This document shows positions 50,347 through 61,244 of a DNA stretch of 64,000 nucleotides, piece after piece (position 1 is the first letter of the stretch; every line of letters begins with the position of its first letter). The notes beneath the pieces were generated by a model. It made no database searches. It saw only the letters and a program-made list of their open reading frames with translations, and was not told the origin of the DNA. The translations under genes were made by a program, and so were the position numbers. The stretch comes from Desulfacinum hydrothermale DSM 13146 (GTDB lineage: Bacteria > Desulfobacterota > Syntrophobacteria > Syntrophobacterales > DSM-9756): assembly GCF_900176285.1 (NCBI RefSeq), contig NZ_FWXF01000007.1, forward strand, positions 1 to 64,000. Reading direction: 5' to 3'.

Positions 50347-52815
50347 CTAGCGCTCGCAGGTGGGACATCCCCCACCGTTTCCATCGTCTGCCGAGGCCTT
50401 GTCGTCCCCGTTTTCGTCCTTTCCAAAGCGCTTGACGATCTCGGCGATCTCCCGCAGTCGGTCGTCCGCCTTGCGGAACACGGTCCCTTCGGGATAGGTC
50501 CCGTCGGGTTGCAGCTCACCGGCGGGAACACCGGTCAGGATCTCGATGCCTTCCTCGATACGTGACACGGGCCAGATGTGGAACTTGCCTTCTTGGACCG
50601 CATCCACCACTTCCTGCTTGAGCATGAGGTTGGGCACGTTCTTTTCGGGGATGATCACCCCTTGATCACCCGTGAGGCCCTTGTGGGCGCAGATGTCAAA
50701 GAAGGCCTCGATCTTTTGGGTCACGCCGCCCACCGGCTGGATTTCTCCCTTCTGGCTCACGGATCCCGTCACCGCGATCCCCTGCTTGATGGGCACACCG
50801 GATAGAGCACTCAGGATCGCATAGAGCTCCGTGCTGGAGGCGCTGTCTCCGTCCACCATGCCGTAACTCTGCTCAAAGCAAAGCGACGCCGACAAAGAGA
50901 TGGGCTTGTTGTGGGCGAAGCGCTCCTTGAGGAAGCTGGAAAGAATGAGCACCCCCTTGGTGTGGATGTTGCCGCTGAGCTTGGATTCCCGCTCGATGGC
51001 GACCACGCCTTCCCGACCCACGGAAACGGTGGCCGTGATTCGGTTCGGCTTTCCGAATTCGTGATCTCCGGTCATGAGCACGGACAGGCCGTTGACTTGG
51101 CCCACCTTTTCGCCGGTGGTCTCCACCCAGAAGATGTCTTTTTTGACCAGCTCCTTGATCCGCTCTTCAATGAGGTTCGCGCGGTAGATCCTTTTCTGGA
51201 TCGCCTGGTGCACGTGGTCTCTACCGATGAACTGGGCGTTGTCCAGGCCGGCGAAATAGTTGGCTTCCCGAAGAAGATCGCTGATATCGCCCAGTTCCAG
51301 GCTCAGCTTGTCCCGATCCCCGGTCACCTCCATGCTGTATTCCAGGACGCGGGCCACGCCCGAACGGTCCAGGTGCCGGATTTGGTTCTCCTGGCAGAAG
51401 CGGCTGATCATGCGGGCGCATTGCAAGATGGCCTCATCTTTGCGCTCCATCTGATCATCCATATGCGCCTTCACCTTGAAAAGCTTCTGGAACCGGTCGT
51501 CGTAGATGTAGAGCAAATGGAAGAGGTAGGGATCCCCGGTCAGGACGATCTTCACGTCCAAGGGGATGGGTTCGGGCCGGATGGTCCGGGTGCTGAAGAT
51601 CCCGTAGAGCTCTCCCAGGTCTTCGATCTTGATCACTCCATCGCGCAATGCGCGCTTGACGGCCTCCCAAGACAAATACCACTTGAGAAGGTCCAGGGCC
51701 TTCATGACCAGGTAACCGCCGTTGGCCTTGTGCAACGCCCCCGGCTTGATCATCGTAAAATCCGTAAAGAGGGCTCCGAACCACGCCTGGCGCTCGATCG
51801 TCCCAAAAAGGTTGGGATAGGCCGGGTTGGATTCGATCACCACCGGCGCCCCTTCCGTCTCGGAATTGTCGATGAGGACGTTCACATCGTACTTTCGAAA
51901 GACCGCCTCCTTGGGCTGGACCGGAAAGGGCCCCATCTGCTGCTGGCTTTCCGGCTTCTTTTTGAAGTCGTCGATGTTTTCCAGGATGTCTTCCTGCACC
52001 GCCTTCAGGTAGTCCAGAACCTCCGGCTCGTCCTGATATTTTTCCACATAGTGTTCGATCAGTTGGCCCACCACAAAGAGCGCGATCTCGTTGTCCAGCT
52101 TGGCGTGTTTTTCCTTGAATTCCGCCTCCGCTTCGCGGATGCGTTTGATGGCGGCCTTCATCTTTTCCTGGAGCTCATCGCTCTTTTCCCGCAGAGCCTT
52201 CTTTTCCTCCTCGCTCAGTTCACTGAGCTCCTCCTGGCTCATGGGCTGGCCCTCTTGGTTGGCCGGAATAATCACCATGCCCACCTGGGAAAATTGGAGG
52301 ATGAACCCTTCTTCCTTGGCGATCTCCGACAGTTCGTCGACGATCTCCCGGCGGCGCTTCTCGAAAGCCTGTTGGACCTCGGTTTCCTTGGCTCGATAGT
52401 CTTCGCTGTCGAACACTTCCGGGATCTTGGCCTGGAGGGTGTTGATGAACTCCTCCATGTCCTTCTTGAGCTCTTTGCCACGCCCCGCACTCAGTTTCAG
52501 GCTCTTGGGCTCGTCCGGTTGCTTGAAGTTGTGCACGTAACACCAATCGGGAGGGGTCGGCTCCTTCTTGGCCTGCTCTTCCAGAAAGGTCCTGGCGATG
52601 TAGGTGAGCCCCGCTTTACCCGGTCCGGCGATGTAGATATTGTAGCCCTTCTCCTTCATGCCCATGCCGAACTTGATGGCGTCGATGGCACGTTCTTGCC
52701 CCACCACGCCTTCTTCCAGCGGCTCCAACGCCCCCGTGTGCTCAAAGGGGAGGGTCTCGGGCTCCACGCACCCACGAAGCTCTTGCACTGGCACTTCTTT
52801 ATACACACTCGGCAT
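50347..52815 (-). CDS. Lon-like ATP-dependent protease (LonB/AAA_32 family)
   Basis: An 822-residue cytosolic protease related to Lon. It has an N-terminal AAA segment interrupted by a long coiled-coil helical insertion (about 130-300, very rich in Glu/Lys) and the remaining ATPase part (ANGGYLVMKALDLLKW, VKIVLTGDPYLFHLLY). A C-terminal S16 protease domain has the catalytic Ser in GDSASS and Lys in VGGVTQKIEAFFD. Its Walker A region reads GPGKAGLTYIA, without the usual GKS/T, so ATP binding may be altered. A C-terminal CPTCER tail could bind metal. It stands alone on the minus strand. Confidence 0.85.
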   Translation of the reverse strand: MPSVYKEVPVQELRGCVEPETLPFEHTGALEPLEEGVVGQERAIDAIKFGMGMKEKGYNIYIAGPGKAGLTYIARTFLEEQAKKEPTPPDWCYVHNFKQPDEPKSLKLSAGRGKELKKDMEEFINTLQAKIPEVFDSEDYRAKETEVQQAFEKRRREIVDELSEIAKEEGFILQFSQVGMVIIPANQEGQPMSQEELSELSEEEKKALREKSDELQEKMKAAIKRIREAEAEFKEKHAKLDNEIALFVVGQLIEHYVEKYQDEPEVLDYLKAVQEDILENIDDFKKKPESQQQMGPFPVQPKEAVFRKYDVNVLIDNSETEGAPVVIESNPAYPNLFGTIERQAWFGALFTDFTMIKPGALHKANGGYLVMKALDLLKWYLSWEAVKRALRDGVIKIEDLGELYGIFSTRTIRPEPIPLDVKIVLTGDPYLFHLLYIYDDRFQKLFKVKAHMDDQMERKDEAILQCARMISRFCQENQIRHLDRSGVARVLEYSMEVTGDRDKLSLELGDISDLLREANYFAGLDNAQFIGRDHVHQAIQKRIYRANLIEERIKELVKKDIFWVETTGEKVGQVNGLSVLMTGDHEFGKPNRITATVSVGREGVVAIERESKLSGNIHTKGVLILSSFLKERFAHNKPISLSASLCFEQSYGMVDGDSASSTELYAILSALSGVPIKQGIAVTGSVSQKGEIQPVGGVTQKIEAFFDICAHKGLTGDQGVIIPEKNVPNLMLKQEVVDAVQEGKFHIWPVSRIEEGIEILTGVPAGELQPDGTYPEGTVFRKADDRLREIAEIVKRFGKDENGDDKASADDGNGGGCPTCER

Positions 52816-53099
52816 GTTCTCTCCTCCGCATCCTACTGCTGTTGTGGGTGTTTCCGTACAGATCCTTCGGGCCAGCAGCCAACATCCCTTCCACGCCGCA
52901 GATCACTCCAAGTAGAGCATGTTATCCCCATCGCGGAAACCCTGATGCGTTATGGGCGATGGGTCCTGAGTCCTGCATGGTGGGGGGGTAAGGGCCTCAC
53001 AACGGAAGCCTGCGTCCGCTTTGATATAAACATTCCAGAATTTTTTGCCACCCCGCCGCTGACCCGCCGGGATTCGCGCCCCCATGGGCCGCCGTCCCA

Positions 53100-53330
53100 T
53101 CAGCCCAGAAGTTCCAATCGGCACCGACGGTCTCGACTGGCAGCGGCCATCTGTGTCACGGTTCGCAACGCGTCAATGGTCTTTCCGTGCCGGCCGATCA
53201 CCTTTCCCATGTCGTCCGAAGCCACCGTCAGTTCCAGAAATATGGACTCATCCTGAGTGCGCTGAGCCAATAGGACCTTTTCGGGCTGATCCACCATCGC
53301 CTTAACCAGATATTCCACAAGTTCCTTCAT
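53100..53330 (-). CDS. khpA: KH-domain RNA-binding protein (KhpA/YlqC family)
   Basis: A 76-residue protein with a single KH domain. The RNA-binding GxxG loop is IGRHGKTIDALRTVTQMAA near residue 47, after LVEYLVKAMVDQPEKV. KhpA-type proteins bind RNA broadly and often partner a Jag/KhpB protein. It usually follows rpsP; here it is the last gene of a different unit. ATG 53330 overlaps the upstream MTH1187-family stop by 4 bp (ATGA), so translation is coupled. Confidence 0.88.
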   Translation of the reverse strand: MKELVEYLVKAMVDQPEKVLLAQRTQDESIFLELTVASDDMGKVIGRHGKTIDALRTVTQMAAASRDRRCRLELLG

Positions 53331-53656
53331 GGACTCCCTTTCCCTTCCCCGTCCCCCGTTGCCATCTTCTGTCGGACCGATGCCACCTTTTCCTGAGGTG
53401 TGTTGGTCTTGTCCCTGCGGTCATCGATGCGTACCTGGGTCAAGACCCGCTGGACGCCGCGGTCGAAGCAGCTTTCGTGCATACGACGCACCACCGTGAG
53501 GATAGCATCCAAATCTCCATAGAGGATCGTTCCCATGCCTGTCAATTCGTAACGCAGCCCGCTTTCTTCCACCACCTTCAAGGCCCCGGCCACATGGGAA
53601 CTCAGGCTCGTATGGCCCGTTCCCAGAGGCACCACGCTCACTTCCACAATGGCCAT
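53327..53656 (-). CDS. MTH1187-family thiamine-binding protein
   Basis: A 109-residue protein of the DUF77/YqgV family: MAIVEVSVVPLGTGHTSLSSHVAGALKVVEESGLRYELTGMGTILYGDLDAILTVVRRMHE, shown here only to place the motifs VVPLGTG, GLRYELTGMGTI and GDLDAILTVVRRMHE. Structures of relatives are ferredoxin-like folds forming tetramers that bind thiamine or related ligands. It lies between the TIM-barrel gene and khpA, overlapping khpA by 4 bp. ATG 53656 has AGGAGG upstream. Its cellular role is not established. Confidence 0.85.
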   Translation of the reverse strand: MAIVEVSVVPLGTGHTSLSSHVAGALKVVEESGLRYELTGMGTILYGDLDAILTVVRRMHESCFDRGVQRVLTQVRIDDRRDKTNTPQEKVASVRQKMATGDGEGKGSP

Positions 53657-53681
53657 GGCCCGCCTCCTCCTTTCGCTTCCC

Positions 53682-54488
53682 TCATCCCAACCAAACCGTC
53701 AAGGCCCGCACCGTTTCCACCAGGTGCGCCAATTTGTGAGGCTCCACCGTCAGGACCGGCCGTGGATCCAAAGCCTGGATCCTGCCAAAAAGGTCGTGGA
53801 AATCCACGGTACCGCGTCCCACCGGCAGATGCTCGTCCCGGTCTCCTCCGTTGTCGTGGAGGTGGAGCTCCAGGATCTTGTCCTCCAACGTCTCCCACCA
53901 CACCGACAGCCGGGTACCAGAAAAGGAGTGCTGGTGGCCCACATCGAGGCAGAAACCCAAAAACGGACTCGACAACCGCTCGAATATCTTTCGATGCAGC
54001 TCCGGGTCCTCTTCCCAAACGTTTTCCAGACAAAGCCGAATGCCAAGCCCCTCCAGGCGCCGCAAGACCGGCTCCCACACCTTCAGGGCACGGTCCAGCC
54101 ACGCCTCCATCTGGCCGCGATGATGGCGGGGATCGTATCCCGTATGACACACCACCTGCACCGGTTTCACCACCGCCGCCACGTCCACCAGCTGATGGAG
54201 ACGAAGCCGCGTCACCTGCCGGATCAGAGGGTCCTGGCTGCCCGGGCACAACTCCCAGAAAGGCCCGTGGACCGTGAGTCCACATTGGGATGCGCCAAGT
54301 TCGGCGACCGTTTTTTCCACGTCCCGCAGATCCAAGCGGTCCAATTCCTCCCCGGAAAAGCCCAGCTCCAGATTGATGCCTTCCCGTAAAATCAATTCCC
54401 GGTACTCCCCCAGGAACCTCCAAGGCATATTCACATGGACCTGCTCCAGTACCCGCCGAGCCTTTTCATCGAACCATACGGACTTCAA
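53682..54488 (-). CDS. TIM-barrel sugar isomerase/AP-endonuclease-2-like protein
   Basis: A 268-residue protein of the xylose isomerase-like (AP_endonuc_2) superfamily. Strands and metal ligands are recognisable: NLELGFSGEELDRL, CGLTVHGPFWELCPG, VVCHTGYDPRH, IRLCLENVWEEDPELH, LGFCLDVGHQHSFS, ILELHLHDNGGDRDEHLPVGRGTVDF and PVLTVEPHK. The His, Glu and Asp residues at the strand ends form the usual divalent-metal centre. It may be an isomerase, epimerase or nuclease. Start TTG 54488 was chosen because GGAGGAA (54493-54499) lies 4-5 bp upstream; a longer frame lacks such a site. Confidence 0.75.
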   Translation of the reverse strand: MKSVWFDEKARRVLEQVHVNMPWRFLGEYRELILREGINLELGFSGEELDRLDLRDVEKTVAELGASQCGLTVHGPFWELCPGSQDPLIRQVTRLRLHQLVDVAAVVKPVQVVCHTGYDPRHHRGQMEAWLDRALKVWEPVLRRLEGLGIRLCLENVWEEDPELHRKIFERLSSPFLGFCLDVGHQHSFSGTRLSVWWETLEDKILELHLHDNGGDRDEHLPVGRGTVDFHDLFGRIQALDPRPVLTVEPHKLAHLVETVRALTVWLG

Positions 54489-54792
54489 GGGCTTCCTCCA
54501 AAAAAGAGTCCCGGTTCCCCACGCCCCCATTGTAGGGGATCCTCCACCTGCAGGCCACCTGTTTCCACCGGCGGCTTCCCGGAATGCCGCGCACCCGGAC
54601 CCCCTCGCCTCTTCCCGGCCGCCCATCCGGGCGGCCCCTTACCAAAGCCACTTGCGTCCGCCCCGGGGATCGGCTTATGGTGATGGAGCCCCACACCGCT
54701 GGGGCCGACCCCGAGATTCTTTGGTCAATGCCCGCGCTTGTTGGAGCCTGCACGCGAAGGGAGGACGCATCGGTTCAAAAGGAGAGATTTCC
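54489..54792. other. Divergent intergenic region
   Basis: About 304 bp between the TIM-barrel gene (minus) and the cupin gene (plus). It contains their Shine-Dalgarno sites (54493-54499 and GGAGAG at 54781). I see no convincing promoter hexamers, repeats or small genes. Confidence 0.45.
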
Positions 54793-55143
54793 ATGAAGAT
54801 CCAATCCTATACGAACGTGGAACCCACTCGTTTCGACAACGACGTTGCCAAGGGTGTCGCCGGCCGCGTTTTGATAGGCAAAGAAGACGGCGCGCCCAAT
54901 TTCTGCATGCGCCTTTTCGAACTGGAACCCGACGGGCACACGCCGCGCCATACCCATGACTGGGAACACGAGATCTTCATCCACGACGGGGAAGGCTCCG
55001 TTCTCAAAGACGGCCAATGGGTACCCGTGCGGACCGGCGACGCGATCTTCATTGCCCCCAACGAAGACCATCAGATCAAGAACACCTCGGCGGCGCCCCT
55101 TCGCTTCGTATGCCTCATCCCCGCTGGACCACCGGAACTGTGA
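54793..55143 (+). CDS. Cupin-domain protein
   Basis: A 116-residue single-domain cupin. Cupin motif 1 is PRHTHDWEHEIFIHDGEG (two His and a Glu as metal ligands) and motif 2 is GDAIFIAPNEDHQIKNTS with the fourth ligand His. These small cupins can bind a metal and act as isomerases, dioxygenases or sensors; nothing here narrows it further. ATG 54793 is preceded by GGAGAG. It is monocistronic, 446 bp ahead of the acetoacetate-CoA ligase gene. Confidence 0.85.
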   Translation: MKIQSYTNVEPTRFDNDVAKGVAGRVLIGKEDGAPNFCMRLFELEPDGHTPRHTHDWEHEIFIHDGEGSVLKDGQWVPVRTGDAIFIAPNEDHQIKNTSAAPLRFVCLIPAGPPEL

Positions 55144-55588
55144 GTCAAAAAGGCGCGGCAAGGGACCGTCGAAAGATCCAGCCAGGTTGTCGGGCGGCTG
55201 TGGGAAGGGCGCCAGCCGGCCCCTGCCAGCGCCACCCCTTTTCGAAGTGGTCTTAGCGGAGCGCTTGAGCTCCCCGTCCCAGACCGCCCGCCCCTGGATT
55301 GAGAAAGTTTGTTCATTTTTAACTTTGGTTCATACCCAAAGCCTGCTAGAATGGCTTCTCGTGAGTGGTTTCGCGGTTTGGATCACCCCAAAACATCCAA
55401 GCCATGAGCAGACGCATCGCACACTCCCGTTCCCCAAGCGCTCTTTCCCCGTTCCCGATCTGCTCTCGGCGGCCGGCACCGGCCAAGACGTCCCCCTTTG
55501 GGGCTGGAGGCCAAGCTTGTAGGGCGCTATCCTCCAGCCCATGTGAAGGTTCGGTCCGTTTCACCGTTATCTGCAAGGGAGGCATTCC
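55144..55588. other. Long leader region ahead of acetoacetate-CoA ligase
   Basis: 445 bp with no supported gene. It carries a good promoter (55325-55352), which implies a transcribed 5' leader of about 230 nt. I see no recognisable riboswitch or leader peptide in it. Confidence 0.5.
55325..55352 (+). promoter_or_regulatory. Promoter ahead of acetoacetate-CoA ligase
   Basis: TTGGTT (55325-55330), 16 bp spacer, TAGAAT (55347-55352; five of six consensus). The surrounding AT-rich block (55305-55335) contrasts with flanking GC-rich DNA. Confidence 0.55.
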
Positions 55589-57541
<1,953 letters not shown>

Positions 57542-57579
57542 CCCATGCGGGGTCGAAAAACCCATGCGGGGTCGGAAAA
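57542..57579. repeat. Tandem 19-bp direct repeat
   Basis: CCCATGCGGGGTCGAAAA (57542-57559) is repeated almost exactly at 57561-57579 (CCCATGCGGGGTCGGAAAA), immediately after the acetoacetate-CoA ligase stop. Two copies only. It could be a slippage product or a protein-binding site. Confidence 0.55.
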
Positions 57580-57596
57580 TGGGATAGCCTGCATCG

Positions 57597-57618
57597 CCGC
57601 GGGGCCTCGGCCCCGCGG
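57597..57618. terminator. GC palindrome after acetoacetate-CoA ligase
   Basis: CCGCGGGGCC - TC - GGCCCCGCGG is a nearly perfect 10-bp palindrome between two convergent genes. It lacks a T tract, so it may be a 3'-end stabilising or bidirectional Rho-assisted structure rather than a classic intrinsic terminator. Its outer stem matches the palindrome at 34472-34495. Confidence 0.45.
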
Positions 57619-57733
57619 TAAGAGGCCATCGTAGTCCATGGGGCAGGCAGGACCCGACGGCCCATGGGATGTCCAAGAACGCCTCCGCAGCCCAAGCCAA
57701 CCGAGCCCACTTAAACCAAGCTCAGACCGTCCC

Positions 57734-58783
57734 TCACGCCAGCCTGTCCAGAGGCTCGCCTCGCAGCAGGGCCAAGGCCACTTCCTTTTCGCGGGAAAAA
57801 CGGCTCAGCAGCGCATCCCGTACGGGTCCGTGGAAGACGCGGCTCGTTCGCTCCCGCAACCGGTAAATGGATCGGATGAGCGCTTCTTCATCCACGTCAC
57901 CATTCTTTCCCACGGCACGGTTCAGCGCCTGGGCAAAGAAGCGTGCAGCCCGTTTGGGACCGTGCTGCACGGCGGTGCTCCACAGCACCTCTTGGGCGGC
58001 CCGGGACAGGTTCTCCACCTTTATTCCGGTGGCCGCTTCCACCGCCCGCACAGCCGCCTCGTAGTAAGTTTCCCGCACAAAGGCATGCTGGAGCGCGGCA
58101 AAACGCTCGGGGTTTTCGCGAGCGATCCGGCGCCACACTCGGGGCATCGCTCCGTTTCGACTGCCCGTGTCCGCCGGGCCCGCTGCCTCCAGCCTCGCGG
58201 CCCATTGGGGCTCCCGCTGCCTAAGAAAATCCAGGAACCGATCCATGGTGCCGGTCTTGGACGACAACTGATAGATGCCATAGGATGTACCGCCGCGCCG
58301 ATCGTAGCCCACGGCGGCCACTCCCTCCTGCCCCGCTTCGAAGGCCGACGAGAGCCTTCCCAACGGCACAGGTTCCACGGAAGGGGCCTCTTCGTCCACC
58401 GCCTCGGGCAGGGCAACGGGCGAGGGGTCGACCGTAGAAAGTCCGGACAGAGAGGGACCGCTCCACAGAGATTGGCCGGAACCCAACGCGGACGCCTTGA
58501 TATAAGCCGCCACGATGGCGGCCTGGATCTGCTGTTTGTCCATGGCGCTAAAACGGGAACGCGCCGCTTGGGGATCCGCCTGGGGGGCGCTCAGATCCCG
58601 GAGCATCCGCCAATCCTCCCCGGCGGGCCCCTGGGGGGCTTCGCCGGCAAGACCTTGTTCCGCCTGGAAAACTCTCTGAAAGACCCGCTGTTCCACCGAC
58701 CGGGTCAGCACGCGCGCCTGATCCTCGGTCCCTGGGGACATGGAGGGCTTCGGTATGGGCTTTCGCACAAAGTGTACCGCCAA
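57734..58783 (-). CDS. Putative peptidoglycan hydrolase-like protein (chitosanase/lysozyme-like C-terminus)
   Basis: A 349-residue protein without an obvious signal peptide. The N-terminal 140 residues are low-complexity and Ala/Gln-rich, and the C-terminal 200 form a defined domain. That domain contains VAAVGYDRRGGTSYGIYQLSSKTGTMDRFLDFLRQ, GSRNGAMPRVWRRIARENPERFAALQHAFVRETYYEAAV and AAQEVLWSTAVQHGPKRAARFF. I recall the same pattern in uncharacterised proteins annotated as VgrG-related or peptidoglycan hydrolase-like. The GIYQ and AVQHG segments resemble lysozyme/chitosanase folds. Start TTG 58783 is favoured by GGGAGG 5 bp upstream. The role is uncertain; no secretion or flagellar genes are nearby. 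Confidence 0.6.
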   Translation of the reverse strand: MAVHFVRKPIPKPSMSPGTEDQARVLTRSVEQRVFQRVFQAEQGLAGEAPQGPAGEDWRMLRDLSAPQADPQAARSRFSAMDKQQIQAAIVAAYIKASALGSGQSLWSGPSLSGLSTVDPSPVALPEAVDEEAPSVEPVPLGRLSSAFEAGQEGVAAVGYDRRGGTSYGIYQLSSKTGTMDRFLDFLRQREPQWAARLEAAGPADTGSRNGAMPRVWRRIARENPERFAALQHAFVRETYYEAAVRAVEAATGIKVENLSRAAQEVLWSTAVQHGPKRAARFFAQALNRAVGKNGDVDEEALIRSIYRLRERTSRVFHGPVRDALLSRFSREKEVALALLRGEPLDRLA

Positions 58784-59382
58784 GATTGCCTCCCTTGCTG
58801 CAATGGATGGAACTCAAGCAGAGTTGTAGCAATATTCGTGCACAATGGACGATCAGAAAGACATCCCGGGCCTGGTTCCGGCTGGGAGCAAGGCCTCATG
58901 AGGAAGGCGGAAAATATGACCCGCGCCCCCACCCCCAAGGCGGTTTCCTGCCAGCGCCCCAACGCGGCAGAATGTTCCGGGCACCGGTCCCATCTTGCCC
59001 CCCATCGCTTCCCAATGGGAGCTTGTGCTAAAAAGGCTTTCCAAGTAGGAAGGCATCCTGCGATCACCATCCGCTAGGGGGGCCCCGCCGAGTCGGCCCA
59101 CCGAGCGCAAAGCCTCTCTGGCCTCAGACCGGCCGCGACCGCCTTGTCACCACAGTCCCAAACCGTCCGGTCCCCACGAAAAGGAACCAGGTAATGGCTT
59201 CCTCGGAGCATCTCCACAAGGAGAGCGCCCGACCGTCGTATGCCGCTACCATGGGGTGGGACATCCACGGCCTATCCATCGCCGCGAAACAGACGCCTCC
59301 AGGGGCGACACCCTCCACGGAACTCACCCCACGGAGGCCTCTCGACGGCACCCGATCCGTCAGGACCTTGACTAGAAAGGCG
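58784..59382. other. 599-bp gene-free region
   Basis: No supported gene on either strand; the overlapping open frames show no recognisable domain and lack ribosome sites. I see no repeat of the dispersed family here and no clear terminator. Confidence 0.45.
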
Positions 59383-60777
59383 TCAGAAACCCGTTCCAGG
59401 GACGAGCGCACGGAAGGCTCGCTCCAGGTCTTTTTCATCTGCCACGCCCATGGCCAGGGCCGCCTCCCGCACGGTGATCCCCTCCGCGTGGGCCTTCTTG
59501 GCCACCTGCGCCGCCCGGTCATAGCCCAGCAGGGGCACCAGGTAGGTGGCCATCGCCAGGCTCTGTTCCACCATGGATTGGCATCGCGCCCGGTCCGCTT
59601 CCATTCCCGCCACGCAGCGTTCGGCAAGCGCCCCAGCGGCATTGGTCAGCAGGTTGAGCGATTCCATCAGGGTGTGGCCCATGAGCGGCATCATGAGGTT
59701 CAGTTCCAGGACCCCGCCCTGGCCGCCCAGGGCCATGGTCTGATCGTTTCCCAGGATGCGGGCGCAGGCCTGGATCACGGCTTCGGGAATGACCGGGTTC
59801 ACTTTTCCCGGCATGATGGATGATCCCGGCTGCAGTTCAGGAAGGCGCACTTCGCCCAGACCGCATCGCGGTCCCGACGCGAGCCAGCGGATGTCGTTGG
59901 CGATTTTGGAAAGGCTCACGGCCACCGTGCGCACCATGCCGCTCGCCTCCACCAGGGTGTCCTGGGAACCCTGCGCTTCGAAGTGATCGGCCGCCTCCCG
60001 AAACCGAGCGTTCGTTTCCGATCGGATCGCTTCCAGCACCGCCCGGGCAAATCCGGCAGGCGCCCCCACCCCGGTGCCCACCGCCGTTCCGCCCAGGGGC
60101 ACCTGGCAGAGGCGATCTTCCAGGCCCTGGAGCCTGGCGCAGCCCAATTCCACCTGCCGGGCATACCCGCAAAATTCCTGGCCCAGGGTCACCGGTAGGG
60201 CATCCTGAAGATGCGTGCGACCGATCTTGACCACGTCCGCAAATTCTCGCGCCTTTTCTTCCAGGGTGCTCTGGAGGTTTCGCAGTGCCGGAAGGCAACG
60301 GTCCCGCAGCGTCAACCAGGCGGCCATGCGAATGGACGTGGGAATGACATCGTTGCTGGACTGGCCCAGGTTCACGTGGTCGTTGGGGTGCACCGGCTCC
60401 CGGCCTCCGCGCCGGCCGGTCAGGATTTCGTTGGCCCGGCCCGCCACCACCTCGTTCATGTTCATGTTGGTGGATGTCCCGGAACCCGTCTGATAGACGT
60501 CCACGGGAAACTGGTCCCAGTGGCGGCCTTCCACCAGCTCCCGGGCGGCTTGGGCGATGGCGTCGGCCCGCTTCGGGTCCAGCCTTCCCGCTTCCCGGTG
60601 GACCTGCGCCGCCTTTTCCTTGATGAGAGCCAAAACGCGGAGGATCTCCCGGGGCATGGTCACCCCGCCCAGGCCGAAGTTATCCACCGCCCGCTGGGTC
60701 TGGGCCCCGTAATAGGCGGATGCCGGCACCCGAACCTGGCCCAGAGAATCCCGCTCCACGCGCATTCCATCGACCAT
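59383..60777 (-). CDS. fumC: Fumarate hydratase, class II
   Basis: FumC interconverts fumarate and malate. The 464-residue protein of the aspartase/fumarase superfamily has YYGAQTQRAVDNF, TGSGTSTNMNMNEV, HPNDHVNLGQSSNDVIPT, KIGRTHLQDALPVTLGQE (catalytic His) and the signature GSSIMPGKVNPVIPE (catalytic Ser loop). Class II is iron-free and oxygen-stable. ATG 60777 is used because AAAGGGGAAGAG lies upstream; a longer frame precedes the conserved start. In a sulfate reducer or syntroph it would act in the TCA cycle or propionate pathway. A 70-aa gene lies 123 bp upstream. Confidence 0.95.
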   Translation of the reverse strand: MVDGMRVERDSLGQVRVPASAYYGAQTQRAVDNFGLGGVTMPREILRVLALIKEKAAQVHREAGRLDPKRADAIAQAARELVEGRHWDQFPVDVYQTGSGTSTNMNMNEVVAGRANEILTGRRGGREPVHPNDHVNLGQSSNDVIPTSIRMAAWLTLRDRCLPALRNLQSTLEEKAREFADVVKIGRTHLQDALPVTLGQEFCGYARQVELGCARLQGLEDRLCQVPLGGTAVGTGVGAPAGFARAVLEAIRSETNARFREAADHFEAQGSQDTLVEASGMVRTVAVSLSKIANDIRWLASGPRCGLGEVRLPELQPGSSIMPGKVNPVIPEAVIQACARILGNDQTMALGGQGGVLELNLMMPLMGHTLMESLNLLTNAAGALAERCVAGMEADRARCQSMVEQSLAMATYLVPLLGYDRAAQVAKKAHAEGITVREAALAMGVADEKDLERAFRALVPGTGF

Positions 60778-60900
60778 CGTCTCTTCCCCTTTGTCCCATT
60801 CCAGATCCATCCCAAGGCTGCCGCACCCCACGAATGCTTTTGGCGGTCTTTTTCGGGATCAGCTTCTGGGAAGGAGCATACAGAGGTTCCGGGCGGGCGA

Positions 60901-61113
60901 TCAATCGAATTTTCGGTTGATGTCCTGCAGATGGAGCAGACCGTGCTTCAGGCTTTTTTGGAAGAGCTGGACGATGCGGGCAGGCGGAAGCCGGCGCATG
61001 TTTTCCCACGCCGCCTGGAAGCGCTCCTGCTCATCCTGGATGGCCCTGTAGACCGCCCCTTCCTGGGCCCGTCGTTTCCGCTCCAGATATTCTTGGAAGC
61101 CGATGACCTTCAT
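60901..61113 (-). CDS. Small hypothetical protein (70 aa)
   Basis: A 70-residue, highly charged, probably all-helical protein: MKVIGFQEYLERKRRAQEGAV followed by a Gln/Glu-rich helix and FQKSLKHGLLHLQDINRKFD. ATG 61113 has a good ribosome site (GGAAGGGG about 7 bp upstream), and the composition looks coding rather than a chance frame. I do not recognise the family. It lies between the acetyl-CoA hydrolase/transferase and fumC on the same strand, so it may be part of one transcript. Confidence 0.55.
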   Translation of the reverse strand: MKVIGFQEYLERKRRAQEGAVYRAIQDEQERFQAAWENMRRLPPARIVQLFQKSLKHGLLHLQDINRKFD

Positions 61114-61244
61114 GACTTACCCCTTCCGTCGATGTGTGTTGCATCCACGGAAGGGGCAAGACTCATGCCAGCATGGCGACTTCACAGTTCTAAGGAGAGG
61201 ACGGATGCGTCGGCGGGACGTTCCCGCAAAGACGACGGTGCGCT

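Noticed and set aside
53030-53060. Possible sigma-54 promoter (TGGCAAAAAATTCTGGA, minus strand) ahead of the Lon-like gene
   Set aside because: The -12 GC element is missing and the position is over 200 bp from the start codon.
58705-59070. A 121-residue minus-strand frame in the gap before fumC
   Set aside because: No ribosome site, no recognisable domain, and atypical composition (many Cys, Pro and Trp).
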